A stretch of DNA of 64,000 bases, from contig JAHRHY010000014.1 of assembly GCA_019671135.1 (NCBI GenBank), forward strand, positions 1,548,001 to 1,612,000. Direction: 5' to 3'. Each line of letters starts with the position of its first letter. Position 1 is the stretch's first letter. A model generated the notes under the pieces. It did no database searches. It was not told the origin of the DNA and saw only the letters and a list, made by a program, of their open reading frames with translations. The position numbers and the translations under genes are program-made. Below are positions 42,667-53,033 of this stretch, in pieces. Source of the stretch: Linnemannia hyalina (taxonomy: Eukaryota > Mortierellomycota > Mortierellomycetes > Mortierellales > Mortierellaceae).

Positions 42667-43054
42667 TTAGTGAGTAACCTCCAAGTTCTGTTTCCTGCAG
42701 AGCTCAGAGTACACGCCACCGAGTGCCATGAGCTCGCTGTGATGACCTGATTCGACAATGGTACCGTCCTTGACGACCAGGATAAGATCGGCATCCTGGA
42801 TAGTTGACAGACAGTGAGCAATGACAATTGTTGTACGGCCATTACGGGCCTTGTCCAAGGCTTCCTGAACCAGCTTCTCCGACTCTGAATCCAAGGCAGA
42901 GGTGGTAACTGATCCTTACGAATCCCCACGGCGATGTTGTGTCTGATAGAGACGTTGAACAAGGCAGGTTCTTGAGAGACAATACCGATGATATCGCGGA
43001 GGAAGGTAACGTTATAACTTTTGAGGTCCATGTTATCCAGAGTAATCAATCCAG
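42667..43054 (-). pseudogene. ABC transporter (ABCB/MDR type) nucleotide-binding-domain fragment, left arm
   Basis: After an intron end (ttttatag) the minus strand codes LITLDNMDLKSYNVTFLRD and IGIVSQEPALFNVSIRHNIA, the Q-loop region of an ABCB-type domain. A deletion then joins it to [20 protein letters not shown] and [16 protein letters not shown] (D-loop and H-loop; canonical IVIAHRLSTI, so Arg to Cys), ending [12 protein letters not shown] and stop. Walker A, the LSGGQ signature and Walker B are missing. It cannot hydrolyse ATP. It lies next to the RPS18 exon in the same orientation, as expected for sequential capture by one transposon. Confidence 0.9.
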
Positions 43055-43599
43055 CTATAAAATGAAGGATTACCAAATGTAAGTGATATTGTTCCTAGAT
43101 ATAGAAACCTAGTGACCTCATCTCTGCCACAAGAGAGCTCAAAGTGGAGATAACTTATCATGTAGTAATGGGGTTGGTACCTTACCAGATGAAAATCCAA
43201 TCCTTTTTGGAGGCGAAGCGAAAGAGCTCCCAAAACGGCACAGAATGTTTCTCTGTTGCCGTCTTTTCATCTTTTATCATGGCTCAGGCGTCAATAGGAT
43301 TGGATTCTGGATTCTCAGCAGTAATGTTACGCTCTTGCGGTAACTCAGCAGGCCGTATTTCAGCAGCCATGATATTAGGTGTTGGGTTAGGGTAGCGTAA
43401 GACGAGAGAGAAATGAAGTAATGGTACAAATACGGAGCAGCTGGCCACCTCAATCGCGTACGGAAACGAAGGAAGGTAGGTGGCTTAGTAAGGAAATGCT
43501 GGTAAAATGATGAAAGAGAGATTGGTGGCAGTGGAGATTTAAAGGGAAGTGGAACTATCCGCAGCTCTAATCCGCAGTTATAAACTTCGTTGCAATTGT

Positions 43600-43820
43600 G
43601 GATTAGCAGGAGCAGCAGGAGCAGCAGGAGCATCAGGAGCAGCAGGAGCAGCAGGAGAAGCAGGAGAAGCAGGAGCAGCAGGAGCAGCAGGAATAACAGG
43701 AATAACAGGGATAGCTGGAGCAGCTGGAGCAGCGGGAGCAGCGGGAATAACAGGAATAGCTGGAATAGCTGGAATAGCTGGAGCAGCATGGGCAGCTAGA
43801 GCAGCAGGACCAACTACACG

Positions 43821-43857
<37 letters not shown>

Positions 43858-43858
43858 A
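43600..43858. repeat. 9-bp minisatellite (GGAGCAGCA type) and (CA)n tract, left arm
   Basis: Units ggagcagca, ggaataaca and ggaatagct repeat about 20 times at 43605-43805, giving Gly-X-Y (collagen-like) triplets on the + strand and Ala/Pro/Ile triplets on the other. A (CA)n run follows at 43826-43857. Open frames through it are consequences of the 9-bp period, not evidence of a gene. Confidence 0.9.
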
Positions 43859-44274
43859 TATACACTACACGCACACCCCACTCACACGCGCGAATATCGC
43901 AAAGTGTCGATTTTCTTTTTTGAGCAAGCTGGACCACTGGTTCATAAGAACACGAGCATCGGGGTCAGGGTCGCAAAACACAAAAGCATCATGAAGGCGA
44001 TAGTCGTCAATGCGCTTCTGTGTTTCGTTGTTCACTTTTATCAATTCCTCGCCTTCTCTCCGTTTCATGCATCGACATTTGGCGCCCCCGTACATCAATG
44101 TTGGAATTTTAATCGATCTCGTGCTATCCTGCTGGATAAAAAGTAAGAAATAAATCGCAAATTATATTATGAAAACAAAAACTTTCTCTTCCCTAACGCA
44201 CGAAAATGTGCAGCGCAAGTAGGCTAGACCTCGGAGGATGATAGGTTATGTCGACGCAAGACGGACTTCGGATC

Positions 44275-45970
44275 TCGGTCTCTAGTCTTCTTCGAGTTAC
44301 GAAAATCTTCCAACCGGTGTTCCAGATGTTCATGGCACTCACGAACGTTCTATTGATGCTACACGACGGGACCACGGCGTACATCCGTTTCAAGACGAGG
44401 ATGGGACTGTCGCATCTGTAGCACTACAAATTATCGCCAAGGTTTCCAGCTAATTGAGCACCATCCCCAACGTCAAGAAGGTCAGGATCTGCCCCAATAA
44501 TCCCTCTCGCCTGAACAATATTGACAACTGGAGTGCGATCAACCGGATTCTCCGGATCTTTCCCAAACTCGAAATTCTTGAGCTCGGTGTTGCTCTCGCC
44601 AGTCCGCTATCGGGTCTGCTTTATTTTCAACATCAAGTGCAGACATACCCACAAGGCCGTTTCGTCGGCTCAAGCAGAGAATGCAGAGTACAAGCAAAGA
44701 GCTGGCCACCCTTGATTTGCCGCTTCGAGTTCTTCACCTGGAAGTGGAGCTTGCAGCCATGTTGACGTCGACCGATATGATGAAGCTTTTCCTCACCAGT
44801 CCTTTGCTCTCTGAGCTGAAGATCACGCTCCCCGCCAGGGCAGAGATCGATGCAGTGTATGAGATACTGATAAGGACGGCAGCGAGCGGTGAGCGATTGG
44901 AAACCTGGATGATCAAGTCGAACGACGGTTATGCGATATCGAGTCGGTTGGAAGGATTCAGCCAAGTCGACGAACAGGACAATCAAGCATCGCGAGAAGT
45001 AGAGACAGTCGAGCTTCAAGTCTCAGGATCTCAGTGGCCTCTTTGTTTCCGTAGCTCTCATATGTCGAGACTGATGGTATCGCTTGGACCCAAAGGCGTC
45101 GACAACAGCGTCAGCGGGATGCTCGGCATTCTGTCGTTGGCGGATCGACAGTTTTCCCGTTTGAGCTACCTGAAGCTCACCTGCCCGATCAACAACTTTT
45201 TCGACTACTTGAGGGGCGTCGTAGCGATTAGGACGGTGACTCAATTCGACCTTCAGGACTCCACTTCCAACAGAACCATTCTTTCGTCTACTTTCGGCGC
45301 TGCTCCCGTTGTCATTGCCTTCCTCTCCGAAATCTCGACTGGGGATTTTCTCAGCACCTTCAGAGGTATCTTCTCAGCGTATCACTTGAAGGTGGAGATC
45401 GGTTTGTACGAGGGAGAGCAACCGGAGTTCAACGTTTCACTGGATCGTCGCGCTGAGGATGAGGATAACATATTTGGACGAGTTGTGCTGGATGCTAGGA
45501 GGGTGTCGTGCAAAGAAGTGCTGGAGTTGTTGGACGTCATCGGTAGCATGGGAAGAGTCAATGGTGGTTTGGTACTCCTATTCAAGTGGTGGACCGAGCG
45601 CACTTCCAGCACAGGACGGGATGACGAAAAGGGTGGAGAGCAGCAAGCGATTACCGACGATATTTTAGGCGACAGCGAGACCATGGTCGTGTTGGTCAGG
45701 TTGTTGGCCTGGAGAGTTACCGAGTTCGACATGAATTATGAGACTATGATGGCACTGGTTCCTTTGGTAAAGGCAGAGGTTGAAAGAGAATACTTTGGGT
45801 GGTTGAAACCCTTCTCACTTCTCCGTCACTACAATGTCGACTGCGCGGACGAGACTTTGCGATCGGACTTTCTAAAGTTCCAGTCGCTAATCCCTAAGCA
45901 CGCCAAAGGCTCGTTCTGCGATCCGAAGTCCGTCTTGCGTCGACATAACCTATCATCCTCCGAGGTCTAG
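44275..45970 (+). pseudogene. LRR/F-box-like protein gene, 5'-truncated, in the palindrome spacer
   Basis: The long frame 44681-45970 (429 codons from a Met at 44681) has leucine-rich character: LRVLHLEVELAAMLTSTDM, LLSELKITLP, RLSYLKLTCPINNFFDYL, VRLLAWRVTEF. Upstream pieces in other frames also fit such a protein: FQPVFQMFMALTNVLLMLHD at about 44300 and IPNVKKVRICPNNPSRL with ILRIFPKLEILELGV at 44457-44600, separated by stops or frame changes. The last 51 bp, including the stop, lie inside the right arm and are mirrored at 44221-44274. The N-terminus is lost at the left arm. An F-box-type substrate adaptor is a guess; no F-box is visible. Confidence 0.5.
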
Positions 45971-46337
45971 CCTACTTGCGCTGCACATTTTCGTGCGTTA
46001 GGGAAGAGAAAGTTTTTGTTTTCATAATATAATTTGCGATTTATTTCTTACTTTTTATCCAGCAGGATAGCACGAGATCGATTAAAATTCCAACATTGAT
46101 GTACGGGGGCGCCAAATGTCGATGCATGAAACGGAGAGAAGGCGAGGAATTGATAAAAGTGAACAACGAAACACAGAAGCGCATTGACGACTATCGCCTT
46201 CATGATGCTTTTGTGTTTTGCGACCCTGACCCCGATGCTCGTGTTCTTATGAACCAGTGGTCCAGCTTGCTCAAAAAAGAAAATCGACACTTTGCGATAT
46301 TCGCGCGTGTGAGTGGGGTGTGCGTGTAGTGTATATG

Positions 46338-46371
<34 letters not shown>

Positions 46372-46600
46372 CGTGTAGTTGGTCCTGCTGCTCTAGCTGC
46401 CCATGCTGCTCCAGCTATTCCAGCTATTCCAGCTATTCCTGTTATTCCCGCTGCTCCCGCTGCTCCAGCTGCTCCAGCTATCCCTGTTATTCCTGTTATT
46501 CCTGCTGCTCCTGCTGCTCCTGCTTCTCCTGCTTCTCCTGCTGCTCCTGCTGCTCCTGATGCTCCTGCTGCTCCTGCTGCTCCTGCTAATCCACAATTGC
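46338..46600. repeat. (TG)n tract and 9-bp minisatellite, right arm
   Basis: Mirror of 43600-43858. The (TG)n run (46338-46366) is 2 nt shorter than in the left arm; the 9-bp array matches it in the translated frames. Confidence 0.9.
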
Positions 46601-47137
46601 AACGAAGTTTATAACTGCGGATTAGAGCTGCGGATAGTTCCACTTCCCTTTAAATCTCCACTGCCACCAATCTCTCTTTCATCATTTTACCAGCATTTCC
46701 TTACTAAGCCACCTACCTTCCTTCGTTTCCGTACGCGATTGAGGTGGCCAGCTGCTCCGTATTTGTACCATTACTTCATTTCTCTCTCGTCTTACGCTAC
46801 CCTAACCCAACACCTAATATCATGGCTGCTGAAATACGGCCTGCTGAGTTACCGCAAGAGCGTAACATTACTGCTGAGAATCCAGAATCCAATCCTATTG
46901 ACGCCTGAGCCATGATAAAAGATGAAAAGACGGCAACAGAGAAACATTCTGTGCCGTTTTGGGAGCTCTTTCGCTTCGCCTCCAAAAAGGATTGGATTTT
47001 CATCTGGTAAGGTACCAACCCCATTACTACATGATAAGTTATCTCCACTTTGAGCTCTCTTGTGGCAGAGATGAGGTCACTAGGTTTCTATATCTAGGAA
47101 CAATATCACTTACATTTGGTAATCCTTCATTTTATAG

Positions 47138-47525
47138 CTGGATTGATTACTCTGGATAACATGGACCTCAAAAGTTATAACGTTACCTTCCTCCGCGATA
47201 TCATCGGTATTGTCTCTCAAGAACCTGCCTTGTTCAACGTCTCTATCAGACACAACATCGCCGTGGGGATTCGTAAGGATCAGTTACCACCTCTGCCTTG
47301 GATTCAGAGTCGGAGAAGCTGGTTCAGGAAGCCTTGGACAAGGCCCGTAATGGCCGTACAACAATTGTCATTGCTCACTGTCTGTCAACTATCCAGGATG
47401 CCGATCTTATCCTGGTCGTCAAGGACGGTACCATTGTCGAATCAGGTCATCACAGCGAGCTCATGGCACTCGGTGGCGTGTACTCTGAGCTCTGCAGGAA
47501 ACAGAACTTGGAGGTTACTCACTAA
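47138..47525 (+). pseudogene. ABC transporter nucleotide-binding-domain fragment, right arm
   Basis: Mirror copy of the left-arm fragment, same intron end (ttttatag), same internal deletion and same Arg-to-Cys change in the H-loop motif. A short GTAAGGATCAG follows VGI at the deletion joint, which may be the remains of a donor site. Confidence 0.9.
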
Positions 47526-47654
47526 ACGAGCATTCTTCGCAGTCGATGTTTGGAGATACAGCTTATTACATGGGAAGCACCAGTGATATGGTTCTTGAAA
47601 CTCTGTTGTGCCTTTTCGTAGAATTAATTGTCTTTTTGAAACACTTTTCTCAAG

Positions 47655-47765
47655 AAGATCCGCGCCCATCGTGGTCTTCGTCACTACTGGGGCGTCCGTG
47701 TCCATGGTCAGCACACCAAGACCACTGGTCGTCGCGGTCGCGCCGTTGGTGTCTCCAAGAAGTAA
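47655..47765 (+). pseudogene. RPS18: RPS18 (uS13) last exon fragment, right arm
   Basis: Mirror copy of 42427-42537. Codes the 36-residue conserved C-terminus after a pyrimidine-rich intron end (ttctcaag) and stops at 47763-47765. Confidence 0.9.
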
Positions 47766-48956
47766 ACTGTAAGTTTCTCCAGGCCTTGATGACTTATTAA
47801 TTTACTGCTATCTTTCGGGAAAACGCGAGAGTCAGATCATTGCCTTTTTTTTGTTACAAATGATGCTTAAAAACGTACCGACATCGTCCGAAACTATATG
47901 TCGACAACCTTCGTTTCCTGATACCTTTCAACAAAACATTTCAATGGGCGACGGACGACTCGTACTCGTGCAGACAGTCAGACAGCAATCGATGGGACAT
48001 CAAACGGCTTCATGGATTTTGTTCCACGTGTCTAACCTTTGCTTCGACTTTTTTTCTGCCTATTCTGTCAATAGATCTCTCTCGAGATCACCGTCATTCC
48101 TGGACTTTAGTTGTAATTTTCGAGGAAATAAACAACTTGTCATTACAGAAAAAAAACATAGAATTGATCAATGATTGTGTGATCTCAGTATTCCCATTTT
48201 CCCTACTACGTCGCCCATTGTGGGACCTGTGCTTGAACAAAAGGGCTATCGTTGAGCATGAACAAGACGAAACATTAACGTGTCTACAGGTTATATAGTT
48301 GGCTAGTCTTGCTACCATCCCATCACTTTTGTGTGGTCAGGATCGCATTCTGAGCCTTCATGCAGTGGAGACCTGCATCGTTAGTGATAGCCCAGCAGAA
48401 GGCTGATATGATGTGCTCACTTCGACTTCTGCACTCAGCTAGCCCCCCTACTCATTTTCAAAGATTATTTCCTTTTTTTTTGGAGGATTTTTTTCGCACT
48501 TCAATCACCACCCGAGATAATGATCCAGACCTTCTCTTCGTTACGTGAAGGGATGGCAGCGAGACTGATAGTTGGCTATGTTGCGTTCGCTTCTTCCGTA
48601 CGAGTGAGCCCCTTGTTGGCACTGCTCGGTGTCTCCAAGATAGATTTGAGCACCAGAGTCTTGATCGGAGAATAGGGCGAGGCTCAAATTTCTGCTGATT
48701 TTTTGTACGAGTGGATTGGAGTCCATTGGAGAAAGCTGTAACCTCGGTTAGATTATATTTCTGTAATTGCATAATTGCACAACCGTGTCCGCATGGCGTC
48801 TCCATGCTTGACATCATGTTATCGATAAGATCACCCCTTTTTTTTAACCCACCCCTCTTTTCTTTTACAAACAACAAAAACTACAACAGGAAGCAATAAA
48901 CAACAATAGCAACAACAGCAAGCAACAAACAACACCAGTAACAAAAAAGACATCCA

Positions 48957-49222
48957 TCAGCATGGCATGGACACATAAGAGGACGCAGCTTGGCATGGAC
49001 AGACATGAAGATGCAGCTTGGCATGGACAGACATGAAGATGCAGCTTGGCATGGACAGACATGAAGATGCAGCTTGGCATGGACAGACATGAAGATGCAG
49101 CTTGGCATGGACAGACATGAAGATGCAGCTTGGCATGGACAGACATGAAGATGCAGCTTGACATGGACAGACATGAAGATGCAGCTTGACATGGACAGAC
49201 ATGAAAATGCAGCTTGGCATTG
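48957..49222. repeat. 28-bp minisatellite, about nine units (right arm)
   Basis: Reverse-complement copy of 40970-41235 with the same unit order and the same variant units. Unit number has not changed between the arms, unlike the two microsatellites. Confidence 0.95.
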
Positions 49223-49678
49223 TTGCGGTACGGGGTGGTTTATTAGTTTTTTTTTCTGAAAAAGTGCACCAGAATCATGATGTTAACACCAAAGTGAGAA
49301 CGTCACTATCAGAGCAGGTTGCGTTGAGGTGCGAAAATAAAAGATCCCTCTCTTTCTTCCCATTGACATATTCGACCATACACCATACTTTTCAGCATGG
49401 ACAGACATGAGGACGCAGCTTGGCATGGACAAACACGAAAACGCGAGCACACAAACCACAACGAAGAATAAGAACGAAGAGGACACAGATGCCATTCTAC
49501 TGAACGTGGTCAGTGAACAGTAGGGTAACGGTATGTCCTGGCATAAGGAGAGTGAAAAGGTTGTGTTAGTTCTTTGTAGAAAAGCGTAAGCGTCTCACAG
49601 TTATCAGTACCGATTCTCTTTAATCCTCGACCACATTTTGACACATCTTCTACAGTCTCAAGTTTCATCCTCTTCAAG

Positions 49679-50276
49679 ATGGGCAAACCATCCACGCCTC
49701 TTTATACCTGTACCGGTACCCGTTCTTCCACTGCTGCTGCAAAGTAAGCCCATGTCAGTGTCAGTATGCCACTATGTTCTTTTTCTATGTTCATTTCTGT
49801 TCATCCCTGACCTTTAGTATTCTTTTCCTAATTATCGCAGGCAACAGTCCTCTTTGAGCCCTAAGGTCTTGGTTCGGCGGCTGCAGCCAGCGCATTGTAA
49901 AGGGCGCACCACTCTCAATAATCGCAGGCGCTGCAACACAGACGATGCGTAGAACGACAATGCAACTATCGTGAATGCCTCTTATCCAACCCCTGATGTC
50001 CCCGTTAACAACATGACCTCTGATATCGACAGCAGAAGCATCTTGATCTCAACGACTCCTGTTCATGACCCTGTCCCCGACGACATTACGTATTTTGAGG
50101 ATGCGTATACACATCTCCGGAGTTTCAAGCCCAAGGTTGCCACTGTTGTTCCCACCCTCACGCCAACTTCAAAGGTGAGCGGACGTCGATTAAGGGTCTT
50201 TTTCAGGTCCGCCTCAACTCAAGACCAGAAGCAGGAGCAGGAGCAGGAACAGGAGCAAGAGCAGGAGCAGGAGCAA

Positions 50277-50328
<52 letters not shown>

Positions 50329-50623
50329 TTCTGCAAAAACCGTCTCTGCCAACAATACACCTACTGTCGCCGTCCCTGTCACTGGTCAGGACACGGACAA
50401 AGACTATGGATTCAATGACGACAATGATTTCATTGACGCCCTGAATGATGTGCTGACGAATGACGACTTTGACAATGTCTTTTCAACAGCCATTCACGAT
50501 GCCTACCAAAACGTTACCACCAATAGCGATCGCCCACCCATTGTTGGGACATCCTCAGTTAAATTGGACAAGCGAGGGCGAATGATTGTTGAAGAGGAGA
50601 CTGACGAGGAGTCGGAAGCGGCA
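49679..50623 (+). pseudogene. 5' exons of a Helitron-type ORF, right-arm copy
   Basis: Exon 1 49679-49743, intron 49744-49840 (GTAAGC..ATCGCAG), exon 2 from 49841 with an in-frame TAG at 49950-49952. Further on, reading continues through the GAGCAG array (about 50225-50330) to IDALNDVLTNDDFDNVFSTA and IVEEETDEESEA. A possible 32-nt intron (gtgagc..tttttcag, 50174-50205) would put sequence on both sides of the array in one frame, but it is shorter than usual fungal introns. Assignment to the Helitron ORF rests on its position before Rep-like sequence and is inference. Confidence 0.5.
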
Positions 50624-51345
50624 CCATCGTCCATCGCCATCACCACCACCATCACCACCAGCACCACCAGCACTAGCGGTACTAATGCCAACGCCATCGT
50701 CTGCGGCTCCAACAGCATCACGAACACGCGCACGCCAGTTCCCACCTCCAGGACTCCAGGAGCATGTGCACCAAGTGTGGATGTGAAGGCTGGAATCCTG
50801 TCGGCCACCTTGGCCCTCCTGCCAGGCCTTTCGGGATTAAGAAGGCGATCTTGGATACCTGTGCCTGAAGGTGTAACCAAATGGAACTGGCCGATAATCT
50901 CCCGACAGAGATCGACAATAGCTGGGTCGTGCTTCACAACTTTTGACTGGGAAGCAAGTTCAACGCCCACCTCAATGTCGAGATATGTTCGTCGGTCTGC
51001 GGCGAAATATTGGTACGAGTACATCCATAAGGTATGTCTTTTGTTCATGCCCCCCTTTTTTTTATCAAAGCAAAAGAAGAAACAATGGTATCGCAGCACA
51101 AAAGTCAAAGCATCAATGGACATACATAAATTTTCATTTTCATTTTCACAATGGAACGGACCGAGCCAAGATCGCCCTCGAAAAAGAGAAAAGTCTTCTG
51201 TTTGCCTCCCCTGATCAATCTTCATCGTCGTCTTTTGCATCCACCGGCACCAGCACCAGAACCAGCACCGCCACTACTGAAGGCTCAATCACTGCAGACC
51301 AAAAAAAAAATGCAGCAAGCAAGGAGGTATTTCTTTTGGGCATTT
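50624..51345 (+). pseudogene. Helitron Rep-region fragment beyond the right arm
   Basis: In changing frames: MCTKCGCEGWNPVGH and GPPARPFGIKKAI (50760-50850), then PTEIDNSWVVLHNF, a stop, LGSKFNAHLNVEICSS (50900-50985) and AAKYWYEYIHK with a GTATGT donor at 51032. FNAHLNVEICSS..KY..YIHK is the hallmark stretch of Helitron Rep proteins (typical form N-HINVEICSS..VKYLYKYVYKG). Downstream, NGTDRAKIALEKEKS matches the residues that follow in Helitrons, then a Thr/Ser linker and SITADQ..NAASKE with a GTATTT donor. The left arm has the same linker end but lacks the Rep part. The sequence stops resembling a Helitron after about 51345. Confidence 0.7.
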
Positions 51346-52514
51346 TTTGTTTGTCTGGTCCTACGAATGTCTGGCGTATTTTTTCTGTAACCATGGTGAT
51401 GATGGGAAAGTATCGGAGTAGGAAAGTGCGGATGAATAATGAACGAAAAAAGAGTTGCAAGGACAATTATTGGATAGAAGTGGGTGGGAAGGGAGAAGTA
51501 TAATAGGGATTGTGTAGGGTTCTTTTTTTGTTGTTGCCTGTTGGTGTGTGTGTGTGTGTGTTATTGTTGCGAGTGGTAGTGCTGTTTGAAGGTGAATGGA
51601 GAGACGAATGACGATGCAGTTGTGGAGGAAAGGAGAGTTAAGAATGAACGAATGATTGGGGTAAATGAGGTGGGGAGTAGAGATGAAGCAGAAAGGAGTA
51701 ATGAGTGCGACGAAGAAGTTGTAGAAGGGAAGCAGTGAGAGGGGCAGGGGCGAGAAAAAGGAGGGGAGAGTCCAAAGGAAAGAAAGGAGGAGGAGGAGTA
51801 GAAGCGACTGGGAAATAGCGGACGAGAGAGGAGAAATGGCGCAGCCGTAAAATACAGTCAACATAGAAGCCCATCCGATAGCTTGCTCTCAGCTTTTCTC
51901 TGGTTCTTCTTCGCCTTGGATGTGGGTACAAAAAATCGTATCAGAAGAGAACAGGCATGCAGGTTCCACCTCCAATGGTCGGGTCAGACTTTTCGTACCT
52001 GCAGCATTACTAACTATCCGTTTGTAAACAAGCGCCAAAAATCAAGATAGTGTGTTTTCCACCTTGCTACGACAGCCAATCATCTTTGCATTGTTTATTC
52101 ATTCACTCTCGTACTTGTTGAATGCCTGCAGAAAATAAAGACCTCAGCTGCTAAGCCCAAAGAGATCTAAGCAGTTTTGTGGCCTAGGTCCTCATCCCTT
52201 GGCGGGATGGAGGATAACGTGGTATGTGTACACTCTGTTCATTCAAGGTGTGTTTAATACCCGTAGACTGTTGTCTTTGGAATTATCCAAAAACTTCATT
52301 TTACACCTCTACATTGGCCCGAGCCTAAGCACTGTCTTTGCGTTTCACTGACAGCCTTCTGGACGGCGTTGTTCAAAAAAGCAACAATAGTACTGGATAT
52401 TGCACGACTTCAATCTCTAACTTGCTGTAGAGGCAAAGAGGGGGATTCCTGGTAGTGGACGGACCTGACAGCATGTTCTTTTTATTTTTGAAAAGATTTA
52501 TATATTCTTCAAGA
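51346..52514. other. Intergenic region
   Basis: A (GT)n microsatellite lies at about 51544-51560 and purine-rich sequence at 51580-51840. At 52190-52340 there is weak similarity to 54215-54330 and 59755-59860 (tgtctttggaa..atccaaaaac..tttcactga), perhaps an older copy of block Y's intergenic sequence. No gene supported. Confidence 0.35.
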
Positions 52515-53033
52515 TCAAGTACGCTTTAGAATAAATTCGCGATCGCGATGGTTGCCAACGGCGAATTCATACTCGGAGACTTTGTCGAAGCCATAGCGGG
52601 CATATAAGCGTTGTCCACCGTAGTTCTCAGACCAGACACCAATATATAAAGGTTCAAATCCCTCATCTCCAAGCCAGGCTAACATTCTCTCGAGTATACG
52701 ACTGCCTAGCTTCTTGCCTTGGTGGTCTGGGTGTACATAGAGGCGTTTGATCTCACCTGCGTTCGATTCGAGGTTTGGTACAGGCAGCTTGCAGGCTCCA
52801 GCCCATCCGAAAGCCATGGCTTGGCCATTTTCATCCTCCACCAGCCAAAGTGATTCACGGGAATCAGTTAATGGAATGAGATGTTGCTCAACCGTGTATG
52901 TTGTCGCAAGGAAATCCTGCAGGTCCTTGGATGTGTACAACTGCCCAAAAGTGTGGGTGAACGTAAGAGCGCCTAATTCGCAAAGCACAGATGCATCATC
53001 TGGAGTGGCTTGGCGAAGATTCATGCAGGACAT
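52515..53033 (-). CDS. GNAT-family N-acetyltransferase (172 aa)
   Basis: Starts MSCMNLRQATPDDASVLCEL at 53033; the frame is open 19 codons further up without ATG. Intronless. GNAT features in order: DDASVLCELGALTFTHTFGQ (N-terminal strand and helix), WLVEDENGQAMAFGWAGA, motif A EIKRLYVHPDHQGKKLGSRI (acetyl-CoA pyrophosphate loop Q-x-x-x-L-G), and YIGVWSENYGGQRLYARYGF with the motif B asparagine. The end is HRDREFILKRT. Full length for the family. The ending GVWSEN..AQRLYARYGF..YEF.VG..RD.EFIL is, as I recall, typical of bacterial proteins, so transfer from bacteria is possible. Likely acetylates a small molecule or amine; the substrate cannot be told. Confidence 0.85.
   Translation of the reverse strand: MSCMNLRQATPDDASVLCELGALTFTHTFGQLYTSKDLQDFLATTYTVEQHLIPLTDSRESLWLVEDENGQAMAFGWAGACKLPVPNLESNAGEIKRLYVHPDHQGKKLGSRILERMLAWLGDEGFEPLYIGVWSENYGGQRLYARYGFDKVSEYEFAVGNHRDREFILKRT

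Larger units (their letters stand above)
39563..44274. repeat. Left arm of large palindrome (4.71 kb)
   Basis: Inverted copy of 45920-50623. Every open frame I compared between the arms translates identically at mirror positions: coordinates sum to 90194 inside a (CA)n tract, 90192 beyond it, and 90186 beyond a CTCCTG repeat. The only differences seen are repeat lengths (CA tract 31 against 29 nt; hexamer array one unit longer here). The inner end is at 44274. At the outer end the arms diverge after GAGTCGGAAGCGG within a Ser/Thr-coding stretch, though related sequence continues on both sides. Confidence 0.9.
45920..50623. repeat. Right arm of large palindrome (4.70 kb)
   Basis: Inverted copy of 39563-44274; see the left arm. 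The 1645-bp spacer 44275-45919 separates them. The outer boundary lies in the Ser/Thr-coding low-complexity stretch after EETDEESEA. Beyond it this side carries additional Helitron Rep-like sequence absent from the left arm. Confidence 0.9.

Noticed and set aside
43370..43400. Interstitial telomere repeat (GGTGTTGGGTTAGGGTAG)
   Set aside because: Only about two degenerate TTAGGG-like units, which is within chance.
43277..43937. Long Leu-rich, collagen-like and Ala/Pro-rich frames
   Set aside because: All frames through a 9-bp repeat stay open together; codon pattern shows no selection.
50503..51240. 245-aa minus-strand ORF
   Set aside because: Antisense to Helitron Rep blocks readable on the + strand; no domain of its own.
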